Assembly: GCA_023525975.1 (NCBI GenBank)
Contig: CM042040.1
Location: 56,823,486-56,887,485 of the forward strand
Source of the DNA: Smallanthus sonchifolius
Taxonomy: Eukaryota > Streptophyta > Magnoliopsida > Asterales > Asteraceae
Direction: 5' to 3'
DNA: 64,000 nt
The translations under genes were made by a program, and so were the position numbers. The stretch's first letter is position 1. Each line of letters opens with the position of its first letter. The notes beneath the pieces were generated by a model that made no database searches, had not been told where the DNA came from, and saw only the letters and a list, made by a program, of their open reading frames with translations. Of the stretch, positions 20,706 through 30,145 are shown piece by piece.

Positions 20706-22495
20706 TGATGTGTGTAAACTATATATATATTTTTGTAAGTATTTGTTTTACACAATTTGAGTTTTAAAAAGGGTTTTCACCAAAGACTAATCACACACAC
20801 ACACCGGGCAGTGTACCCGTCGGATAGCAATATAGTAGAGGTAAGAACCGGATATCAATCCATGGACACGGTGGAATGCAATAATAGTCCGGAACTAAGA
20901 TTCAATCAAGTGATGGTAAAAAGATATTTTGAAGAGTTTGTTTTACTTAACTAGCATGCAAATATATAAACTAAGCTAAGATCACAAGTCAAACAATCAA
21001 GGAGAAAATATCACTTCGGTGTCGAATCCATCTAAAATACATTTAATACACTCATAGAAGCATGGCAAATACACGAAACATAAATTGACTAAATTCTCGT
21101 CAAAGATATCTAATCAAATGACCATTCGGAAAGCTAGCATGAATCATACAAACCAACCACCTAAAGTCATACAATGAAGCTCACGTGTTTAACAATCATG
21201 TCAATGTTTATAAAGATTGAACTAGCTTCCGATTAAGGTACACTAATCCAACAACTAGTTGGAAAGATAATATGAACAACACACTACCCACCTCAAGTTG
21301 ATTAAATTAGACAACAATATGCATTTCTTCAACATACAATGTTCATATAAAGGTTATATAAATTAGGAGAATGTGTCAACAATTCCTAGATAAACATAAA
21401 ACTAAACATGAAACATCATAACAAACACTTTGTCTTTCCAAACATAAGCATAAGGATACACATACAAATATAATGATTCATAAACAAGACTTCATTCACC
21501 ATTCCTAGTCAAATGCCATAAGCTAGTATAAATACATACACCAACTCATAAATATAAGCATAAACCACAAGTCTTTCAACATAATATGGCATACACAAAT
21601 ACAAGTCTTGTAAACATCTCAAAATACCCGAATATATAATTTCATCGAAGAATAATCATACGGTTATCATAACATTAACATAATAATTGCCAATAATCCA
21701 TGAATGTTGTCAAATGTATCTAAACTTCATCTAAACCAAAGTGAACAAGAGTTTTAGCTCATCATGAGCACCAAAATTACAAATAAGCAGAGAAAAATAG
21801 TAAGAAACATGATATAAAAACAAGAATCAAACCACTCCTCCAAGCCTAGATGTTGTTGTTGATGTATGGTGATCCTCTTGATGTTGTATCCTCTCCAAGA
21901 AGCTTGAAATGTGGCTGGAACAAGGGTAATACGAGCTGGAACAATGGGTTTTTCTCTCTGGTTGCTAAACTCCCGAATGAGAGTTTAAGTTCTGTTTAAA
22001 TAGAAAAGGGGAGGCACGATCGTGCCAAAAGAGAGGGCATGACCGTGCCTGGTACAAAGGCGCGGTCGTGTCTAGGTCTTGACACGACCGTGTGACAGAG
22101 GGTTGACCGATCCGGAGCTTCCATTGGGTACCACTGATCAAGGATGTACGGCTGTTCAGACTCACGAGGTGACACGCGACCGTGAGGGGCCAAGGCATGG
22201 TTGTGCCTTGGATTTTGGCTTGGCGCGGTCGTGCAAGATGTGGGCGCGACCGTGCCTAGGGTTTGTAAGCTTGGCACGACCGTGCCAAGTAGGGGGTACG
22301 ACCGTGCCTCCATCATAGAAACCCTAAAACTTCACTTTTTATCCTGGAATCCTCTTGTTTGTTCACCAAGCTTCACAAAAACCTACAAAACAGGAAATGA
22401 AGCAAATAAGTGTCTAAACGTTGAATATAACCAAGAATTGATCGTTAAATGAGCGAAGTTTTGTGCCAAAAAGATGTGTAAATACTAACACATCA
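20706..22495 (-). mobile_element. Solo LTR B2 (minus), target duplication ACTCC
   Basis: Plus-strand ends are TGATGTGTGTAAAC and CTAACACATCA. Perfect duplications ACTCC lie at 20701-20705 and 22496-22500. It shares architecture with B1 but little sequence: a start block, a palindrome array (22014-22311), then on the minus strand the TATA-like CTATTTAAAC near 22000. The left portion has ATCAATCCATGGACACGG, close to AATCAATGGACACGG in B1, so the two are related families. Confidence 0.88.
22014..22311 (-). repeat. Palindrome array (GGCACGACCGTGCC type) in LTR B2
   Basis: About ten units spaced 20-60 bp. Examples in order: GGCACGA-TCGTGCC (perfect), GGCATGACCGTGCC, GGCGCGGTCGTGTC, GACACGACCGTGTG, GACACGCGACCGTG, GGCATGGTTGTGCC, GGCGCGGTCGTGCA, GGCGCGACCGTGCC, GGCACGACCGTGCC, GGTACGACCGTGCC. 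The 8-bp core CGACCGTG or its inverse recurs. Sequence between the units is unrelated. Confidence 0.85.
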
Positions 22496-22821
22496 ACTCC
22501 CTTAACCTTTATTTGGTCATTTTCGTAAACGTAAAATGTTTGACACAAGTTTCGAAAGAGATAAAGTATTCAACTTAGTAATAGGAATGAGCCTCTAAGT
22601 TAGGAATCTATAGAATCAACCTCCTAGTTTGTTTTTTCTAGTGTTTCAACCTTTCTATGAGCGTTTCTCTTACACCAGGCACTACAACGAGCGGGAGTCG
22701 GACCGGGATCGTCGGGCGCGGGCTAGGGAAGCCCTGGAACAAGTTTTGAGTATAATGGACTAGTTGCTTGTGAGAAAAACGGTTGAAATCGATCAAGTAT
22801 TTATAGGGGTGAAACTTGACC

Positions 22822-23102
22822 CGTAGCGGACCGTTATACTTGGGCGTAGCGGTCCGCTACCACCCACTAATGACGTCAGCCCTACACGTCCAGTTCTGAT
22901 TGAACCGAACCTCGTTTTGCGGCTAGCGGACCGTTATAAGGGTTATAGTGGTCTGCCATGGGTGTTGAGTCACAAGACACATGTCAGCATGAAACATTGC
23001 GGCTGGGTTGCGGCTAGCAGACCGTTATCCAGGCGATGGCGGACCGCCACCCAACTCTGACTTATTGCGGACTGTTAAGAAGGATGATAGCGGTCCGCTA
23101 TC
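22822..23102 (-). repeat. Palindrome array (AGCGG-N-CCGCT type) in LTR C
   Basis: About eight units, including GTAGCGG-T-CCGCTAC, TGGCGG-A-CCGCCA and GATAGCGG-T-CCGCTATC, with half-decayed units AGCGGACCGTTAT (several), TAGTGGTCTGCC and GCGGACTGTTA. The perfect units have different arms that remain complementary. The sequence is unrelated to the B1/B2 and element 1/3 arrays. Confidence 0.8.
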
Positions 23103-23216
23103 TACCACAATTTCATATTTTTCAATTTTGACCCTAGACTTTGGTATATTTATACTAGTAGTCCCTAGGGTTTGTACCTTTGCCAAATCTTAGACATTTT
23201 TGTGGCAGGTGTTACA

Positions 23217-23712
23217 ATATGATTCTCCGGCAATTTTTTCAGTGTATAGGGTATGAATGTCGTTACGAGTATTGCCACTTTCAGACCTTATATCCGCCGC
23301 AATGCGTGGTCCCATCACCTTTTTTTAACAACAATACCCCATTTTGAGACCACATAAACTACTCCTAATAATTACACCAATCCGTCTATAAAGGAGCTCG
23401 AACTCTTGACCTTAATGAGAACTTCACCACTTTAACTCCAAATGACTTTTCCATTGGACCCAACCCCCCACCCTTAGTCCCGATACCTAGTTATAACCCT
23501 ATACTAAAACAGATTGGGATGTATCGTAGAAATCAATTGGTGGTCCACATGGCTCTTTTTTCTAATTTCCTTTTCACATCTTCTACTATATATAATATAC
23601 GCCTTTTAATTCGTATGATTTTTCTATTAATATAGTTTTTCTATAATAGCTTTCGTTTGTTAACTTAAAAAACACAGAATGCACGGCTGCCTTTTTTGTT
23701 GTTGTTTAATGT
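23217..23712. other. No recognisable feature
   Basis: Mixed sequence between LTR C and LTR D. No reading frame, inverted repeat or repeat similarity that I could support. Confidence 0.5.
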
Positions 23713-24828
23713 TGTAAGACCCCAACCCGGGCATCCTACAATTGGTTCTCATAACGGGTCATTTTTATTTAAAACACATTTATTGCAATTCAAACTACAG
23801 CGGAAGTCTTTCAAAAATCATTTATTAATATTTAATGTCATTCAACATACCTCCCGAATGCCTGCACACCAATCGAGTAACGCCAATTCCAAGCCAAGAT
23901 ACATCAACCCTACGCTTACCTGCAAAACAATCTAGCGTACACACAAAGTCAGCTACGCTGAGTGAGTTCTAATAGTTTAATTTGAATGAAAACCATCACG
24001 TCATATTCATTAGTTTAATCCACTCTGGACCCTCCGATCCTTACAAAATAGTTTTATGATTTATTAACGAATAGTTAATCCTCTGATATCCCACGACACC
24101 CCATACCCGTTCATCACCCGGGACTCAGCCCGTACTACTACTAACAATAATAATAATAACATTACCGTCTCGTTGATATAGACTTAACTTACTCTACCAA
24201 CCACTCATACCCAAGAACAAGTACTAACTCAACACTTGAATAACACAACATGCTCTAGACATTAACACCCGACCTTAACCAAGGCTTTCACAATTAACTG
24301 ACCTGACACTTATACACGTCACGCCACAAATCCTGACTCAAGGGTCATTCTAACTATACTCACCGCAATAATAACCTCTACACGTCACACTAACCTTACC
24401 ACGTTAATATCCCTACACGCATAATCAATATAACCCAACGTTTACATGAAATTCTACACATATATAAATACTTATGTAAACACTTACCTTGCCATTGCAC
24501 CCTCGTCAGGGCGTTCAACACACCCCGAGCTCATCATTAACCTATTAAATAAGTGTCACCGTTGGTGACTTCCCATAGGACCTCATCCTTCACAATCCCA
24601 TTTGTTGTGCCATAATGACACGATGCAAACATACCACGAAAAACACACAACACAAACAACATACTAGCAATTACATGACTTATTAACTATACTTGCACCT
24701 CACGCATAACCCTAGAACAACATATTTCTCACACAATATATCATAAGCATTTAATGTACAGCACGACTCTTTCCGTGCGACCCTTAACACAACACGCATA
24801 TATTTCCATGATCCCACCATAGATCCTA

Positions 24829-24875
24829 TGTAACACCCTCAATTGGAAAACCAATTAATAAAACATTTATACACA
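24829..24875 (-). repeat. 3' LTR stub of the deletion derivative
   Basis: It equals the plus-strand start of the complete LTR at 26946 (TGTAACACCCTCAATTGG..ATTTATACACA) and then departs into internal sequence (TCGCGAATATC..), which corresponds to the region after protease in element 1 (near 1920-1935). Confidence 0.85.
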
Positions 24876-26424
24876 TCGCGAATATCTTTCATCCTTTTTA
24901 CCACATCCGCAACACAAGCCATGTATGCCTTGCACCCACGCATCATGTACTTTGTTGCCTTAACATAAGAACACATCTTTACATTACATTTCTTTTCACC
25001 TTATATGTAAATGGACTTACCCGATGGGGAATCGAGTTGTACCGCCTTAGGTCCACATAGAATATTCTCTTTGTTCTTAGACAACCAATCCATTCCCACT
25101 ATCACATTAAAGTCTCCCATGGACATAGGAATTAAGTCTATAAGGAACGTTTCAACCCCCGCCCTTAACTTGCAATTCCTATACACATCAAATACTAGGA
25201 AACTCTTATCATTTGCCGCCTCGATTTCTAAGGGTTCATCTAACTTGCTACTTAGAAAAGAAGAATGCTTAACAAATTTCAAAGACACAAATGAACGACT
25301 AGCCCCCGAATAAAAAAGAACTAGTGCAGGTAAAGAGTTAATCTTGAATGTACCTGACACCACCTCCGAGTTGGTCTTTGCCTCTTCAGCCGAGATGTGG
25401 AAGGCTCTACCTTTTGGTCTTGGTACCTCTACCTTCTTCTCACTTCCACCTTGCTTTAAGTCGTGACAATCCGCCCTATTGTGCTCGGGCTTGTAACAAT
25501 TATAGCATATACGAATCTGGCCTGTGCATTGACTAGCCATATGCCCCGACTTCCCACATTTGTAGCAATTCAGGGTCCCTTTTCTACATTCCCCAAAGTA
25601 CTCCTTTCCACAAACTTTGCAACCCCGAGGGGAAAAGTTGCTAAAGGGCTTCTTACTAGGGCTCCTGCCCTTTATCTTATTCAGCACTTGATCCACTATC
25701 TCTCTTTTCCTCTTCTCTCCCCTTGCCTCCTCAACTCTACCTCTCTTTCCCGACACCTATTTATTAAATCCACAAGTGTGGTAAAAGAGGATGGAGATAT
25801 GCTATCTCTGAACTCCACCGTCAGCATAGCATAAAACATGTCAATCTTCGCCTTTTCGGTCGATACCACATCCGGACATAATTTGGCACGATCGAAAAAG
25901 GCCCCAGCCAATTCGTCAATTGACTCATTAGTTTGCCTCATGAGGAGAAACTCCTCATTCATTCTATCCACTGCGGCCTGAGGGCAATGATATTTCAGAA
26001 AGGCCTTCTTAAACTCCTCCCAAGACATGGAGGTCACACCCAACTCACCCCTCTCCTTTCGGAGATTCAACAACCATTCCTTCGCCCTCCCTGTCAACAA
26101 AGGCACACTAAACATAACCCTATCCTCGGGCTTACACTTTGTCATCTCAAAATTAGACTCCATATCCACCACCCACCTGTGGCTAAGGATCGGGTCCACT
26201 TGCCCATCATATTCCTTGGGCTTAATTACCACAAACTCTTTTAGGGTACAACCCTGTGGCACCCTTTCCTTTTCCTTTAACACATATTTGAGGGTAAGCT
26301 TGATAGCCCCTCTCATCTCTTCCATTAACAAGTTCGTGGCTTGCTCAAAGGCCTTAGCCACTTCTTCTTTAATCAAATCTTAGATTCTTGGATCCAATGG
26401 TTCCTTATTAGCTTCTTCCGCCAT
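24876..26424 (-). pseudogene. Gag and protease of the deletion derivative, broken
   Basis: Gag starts at 26424 (MAEEANKEPLDPRI) and meets TAA at about codon 16 where element 1 has Gln. It is then open over 26376-25696 (EEVAKAFEQATNLL, TKCKPEDRVMFSVPLL, RTNESIDELAGAFFD), changes frame near 25700-25750, and continues with two intact CCHC knuckles (CYKCGKSGHMASQC, CYNCYKPEHNRADC). The protease domain has LFYSGASRSF with Tyr in place of the catalytic Asp (near 25308), as in element 1. The last part before the LTR stub is the protease-RT linker region. Confidence 0.88.
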
Positions 26425-26930
26425 CTCTAAACTGAGAAAATGAACCAAAAACACCTTAATCCTTTTTTTACTTTCAATACCCTAGGTATCCATTACACGT
26501 TATTTATTATATGTATCAAGTATATATATACCTACCTATATACATACATATATAACCACCTTCACCTAATCCTTGTAAATGTTCATTGTTATATGGTTAT
26601 CATAAAGTCCCTTGCACATTTCATCTTATTAAACATATTGGCCAGACATGTTTAATAATACTTCATGCCCAATTGTAATTACCATCTCCATATAACAAGT
26701 CACAAAACAAGTTTCGGCACACATAACACCTTATCAACATTCATCATACATATATACATACACCATATATATATATATATATTATCACTTTATCAAATCA
26801 TTGCTAACCTTTCATTTCCACAAGCTCCGAGTCTTAGTCAAGTCCTTCATGGTTTCTCGTATCATTTTCCCCCATATCAAGAGTATTCGGTTTGAGTTTA
26901 GTTCCACCACACCAAATCCCTCAAACCATT

Positions 26931-26942
26931 GCTCTGATACCA
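26931..26942 (-). other. Primer binding site of the deletion derivative
   Basis: On the minus strand TGGTATCAGAGC, complementary to initiator tRNA-Met, begins a few bases after the LTR end. Confidence 0.92.
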
Positions 26943-27032
26943 AATTGTAACACCCTCAATTGGAAAACCAATTAATAAAACATTTATACACACGCAGAAG
27001 CATTTATCCCAAGATTTTTTATTTTTTTTATA

Positions 27033-27243
27033 CCTTCGCGTACCGCGAAGGACTCAGGAACTCCCTTCGCATACTGCGAGGGATTCCCCATTTACACTGT
27101 CCGCGGGAAGGGTCCTTTGCGTACCGCGAAGACCCTCCTGCCCATCCTCGTGTACCGCGAGAGACCCTGAAATGGCCTATCCGTAGGAAGACCTCTCGTG
27201 TGGCGCGAGAGACCTCATCCCCTCCCTCGCGTACCGCGAGGGA
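27033..27243 (-). repeat. GC-rich palindrome array with compensatory arms
   Basis: Six units on the plus strand: CCTTCGCG-TAC-CGCGAAGG, CCTTCGCA-TAC-TGCGAGGG, CTTTGCG-TAC-CGCGAAGA, CCTCGTG-TAC-CGCGAGAG, CTCTCGTG-TGG-CGCGAGAG and CCCTCGCG-TAC-CGCGAGGG. Outer arms AAGG/CCTT, AGGG/CCCT and AGAG/CTCT are swapped in pairs, and one core pair changes as CGCA/TGCG. The unit next to the TATA-like box is a perfect 8-bp stem. Confidence 0.85.
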
Positions 27244-27737
27244 CCTGAGTAAACAGAAAGTTTACTCAGTTCGCCCAGTTTCATACTTAGTCAAATTTTC
27301 CCATTTTTCACAAAACACCAAAAACTCCCAACACTTGGGCATTTTGACCATTTCTTAAGCAACATATATTCACATAACATCATTTACCAAAACGTCAAGT
27401 TTTGTACAAATCTACATATCAAACTAATGATTTTCTTTTAAACCCCCAAAATACCAATTTCGCGTACAAGAATCCTTCAACTCCTTGGACTTGACTTTAA
27501 CCTACATCGGAGCTTTGCCTACAAAACCACATGAACATTTCATCGTTAGTAAATATAATAAACATAACAAACAAGTATTTATTACTTGTTTTCACCCATT
27601 TACCCATTTGACCCTTTTGACCCGTTTACACCTATTTGGTCATTTAAGGTTCATAACACTTGCATTTCCACTACAAGTTTCATTTCATTCATTTAACATT
27701 CATAACCACCATTTAATAGATCATAACCTCATATCCA

Positions 27738-27930
27738 TTATGATTCTTAGATCATAACCTCATTCATACATATCCATTATAGTTTAGCACTATAACCACA
27801 TTCATTCATTTCACATTTCCGTTATAGTATTTTAACTATAATTACATTCATTCACATAACCATTATAGTTTTACCACTATAACCACATTCATTCAATTAC
27901 ACATATCCATTATAGTATATTTACTATAAC
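27738..27930 (-). repeat. AT-rich hairpin array in the 5' LTR of the deletion derivative
   Basis: At least five units: TTATGAT-TCTTAG-ATCATAA (27738-27757), then TTATAGT-N5/6-ACTATAA four times (27777-27795 and three more up to ~27930). It is the counterpart of 16649-16939 with different unit number and different loop sequences. Confidence 0.8.
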
Positions 27931-29852
27931 TAAATTCATACTTATCACATACTAGTTCATGCCATCATCACACATATACAATTCATCACATTGTATGCAT
28001 ACATATCACATTTTACACCATTTATCATCATTACTAAGTAAGTGCAAGGCACTTACCTTTTGAGTTAGAAGATCCCGTACCACCTTCTAGCTTCGCAATT
28101 TGATTACTTGATGTTAGAAGAATGATGTGCAAGCCAACACCTTCACGCTTTCAGGCTCAAATGCATGATTTGCTTCGCAATCGCTTTCTCTTCTTTTCTC
28201 TCTTGCTCAAGAACGATCCAACAACACAAATGAGGTTATTTTGACTTTAGCTAGTCAATATGGCAGATTTGTCATATTACCACTTTAGTCCCTCAACTTC
28301 CATTTCACTCAAATCTAGTTAAAACTAGTATAACTTCATTACAAACATGAAACCCACTTGTTTCAACTTATTTCTAAAATATTATTTTCTTCATAATATT
28401 TTATTATTTATTTGAAAATGAAACCTGGATTTTGGTTCGTTACATCCTACGATCACTTAACAATTATTTTATATTCAAAATGCATCGGGTTAGAACCCGA
28501 AATCCTTAACACATTTAATAGAGTAAACCTTATTTCGTAAGTATGTACGATAGCCCCAAAACGTTAAAAACATTTAAAAGAGGGGGATTAGAAACTCACC
28601 AGTATGAAGATCCCTCTCAAGTACTGCAACGGTCCTCTCGTATTAACCCAAACATGTCAACGTATGATTACAGGGTCAGGGTACGTTCTAAACCCTACGT
28701 CGAATAATGCGTACATAAAATAAAACCCCGACACTCGTCTCGTCTGCACGTCCGTCCGATTCATCGAACTCTTGTCACCCCAAATACTTGTATCGACTCT
28801 CCTTTGACTTTGTTGGAACCCGAATACCCAAACCAGGTTCCCATGCATGCACGTGTGCATGACACTTGCTTTAACCTCCACCATAACACCTTTCCATGCA
28901 AACCCGAGTCACCCCGCCCACACCCGAGATCTTCCATGCTTCGCCACAACCTCACCATCGCTAGTTCACCCCTCCGTCGTGCACCCTAGCTGTCACTGGC
29001 CTTCGCCGGCTTCCCTGCCGAACACATCGTCTTCGTCTTTCTCGATGTGAGCAACTCCAAACGGCTAACACTACCTAAACCAACACCGTTGGTCTCCACG
29101 TGCGTAGCCGTATCAGGCTGGTGCATCCCGACCTTCGTCTCTCGCCGTTCACTGCCATGGTGCGCCACCACAGCAGCCACCGTAGTCGCCACCTTCGCCA
29201 TCTTGTAGCTCAACACCCTGTCCCTCTTCTTAGTCCCCTCGGCAGCCGACCTGCACACAACCGGCCACTCCTGTGCCTGCTGCAACCGTCGCGAGCCACC
29301 ACCGTGTCGTATCCGACCACCTACAACTCCCCTGTAGTTGTTGCCATGAACCTCAACAGCCATTTTGGCCGCTCACCAATTCCGTCGCACGTCTCCTTCC
29401 CATCTAATCACCATAAGCAATACAATATGGAACCCTAATTGAGTTCATGCAAAACGTGAACAAAAACAACGTCACAAAGCATAAACAAAAAGTACCTACG
29501 ACGTGATGAGGAGTTTCCTGCTTGTAATCGTCTCGTCAGAACACCCGTCGTTGGTCTCCCCAACTCCGGCGTCTCCCTCTCTCTTGCTTGCTGCCCTCGC
29601 ACGCCACCTAGCAAAAAACGGCATAGGGTTTGCGGCTAAGGGGGTTTAAATACCATCTACAAGTTACATTGCGAGTCCCTCCTAATACATCCAACGCGCT
29701 TCTTATCCAAACCTTAAAAATAAAGACTAACCGGGTCCTTTAACTTTGAAATCCAAGCTTTACGCGAGAGCCTTGCTAACCATTTTCGTTTTCTACGATT
29801 CGGATTATCCATTAAACCAAAATAATAACCCGTCGGTTTCCAGGATGTTATA

Positions 29853-30145
29853 ATTAGGAACACCATGCTCTCCCTTACCACTTCACCACTATCTCATTTG
29901 CATGCTGCAGAAACTAACGTAGAGGGCAAGGATTAAACATGTGTCACCATGTCTCTCCCTTACCACTTCACCGCTAGTTCATTGGCTTCTTTTGGGCTAG
30001 TTGTAATTATTTTCGATTAAGTGATTTTAAAAATACGTTAAAAGTAAACAATTCACTCACTGCATTCCGAAATTTTATATAAAAATTCGATCTAGGTTTT
30101 TATTGAAGCCGGTTTCGAAGCCTTTCGGTAAGGTGAGAGCAGACA
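29853..30145 (+). promoter_or_regulatory. Upstream region of the prefoldin gene
   Basis: Contains a ~40-bp direct repeat (TCTCCCTTACCACTTCACC near 29869 and near 29954) and AT-rich sequence at 30010-30090. The transcript start is not determined. The start codon at 30146 has the context GCAGACAATGG. Confidence 0.5.

Larger units (their letters stand above)
18410..23216 (-). mobile_element. Solo LTR C (minus), split by solo LTRs B1 and B2
   Basis: Three pieces, 18410-18794, 20332-20705 and 22501-23216, join across the B1 and B2 insertions into one sequence. Read on the minus strand it begins TGTAACACCTGCC and ends CCAGGGGGTGTGACA, with flanks GTATG (18405-18409) and ATATG (23217-23221), a 5-bp duplication with one mismatch. 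Joined length is about 1.48 kb. It has a palindrome array at 22822-23102 and, 20 bp farther in the minus direction, the TATA-like CCCTATAAATAC. No internal region follows, so it is a solo LTR. Confidence 0.78.
24829..28444 (-). mobile_element. Deletion derivative of the element 1 family, target duplication TCCTA
   Basis: Minus-strand order: complete 5' LTR (28444-26946), PBS, gag and protease (26424 to about 25000), then a jump at ~24875 straight into the last ~47 bp of the 3' LTR (24829-24875). RT, RNase H, integrase, PPT and most of the 3' LTR are missing. Perfect duplications TCCTA lie at 24824-24828 and 28445-28449. The junction shares ACA between protease-region sequence and LTR, suggesting a microhomology deletion. 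Confidence 0.9.
26946..28444 (-). repeat. 5' LTR of the deletion derivative
   Basis: On the minus strand it starts TGTAACGAACCAAAATCC and ends GAGGGTGTTACA, matching the element 1 LTR at both ends. It carries the AT-rich hairpin array (27738-27930), the GC-rich palindrome array (27033-27243) and, next to the latter, a TATA-like GGTATAAAAAAAATAAAA (27015-27032) about 80 bp from the LTR end. Confidence 0.92.
23713..29852 (-). mobile_element. LTR D (minus), split by the deletion derivative of element 1 family
   Basis: Pieces 23713-24828 and 28450-29852 flank the nested insert. The left end reads TGTAAGACCCCAACCC; the right end ..CCAGGATGTTATA would be TATAACATCCTGG on the minus strand, near the usual TGTAAC start. 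Both pieces lack coding frames of transposon type. The short GC-rich frames at 28800-29440 have no recognisable domain. I did not find a clear target duplication, so the outer limits are approximate. Joined length is about 2.5 kb. Confidence 0.55.

Noticed and set aside
22014..22311. Possible CRISPR-like array because of regularly recurring palindromes
   Set aside because: Spacing is irregular, units vary, there are no cas genes, and the DNA is a plant retrotransposon LTR.
22679..22764. Arg/Glu/Asp-rich reading (HYNERESDRDRRARAREALE..) ending in a stop, looked like the C-terminus of a protein
   Set aside because: It lies inside solo LTR C once the nested LTRs are removed, is under 30 codons, and has no upstream exon. 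Composition alone is not enough.
28986..29363. 125-codon minus-strand frame, GC-rich
   Set aside because: Inside LTR D, overlapped by frames on the other strand; low-complexity Gly/Arg/Val composition and no domain. Typical of GC-rich LTR DNA.
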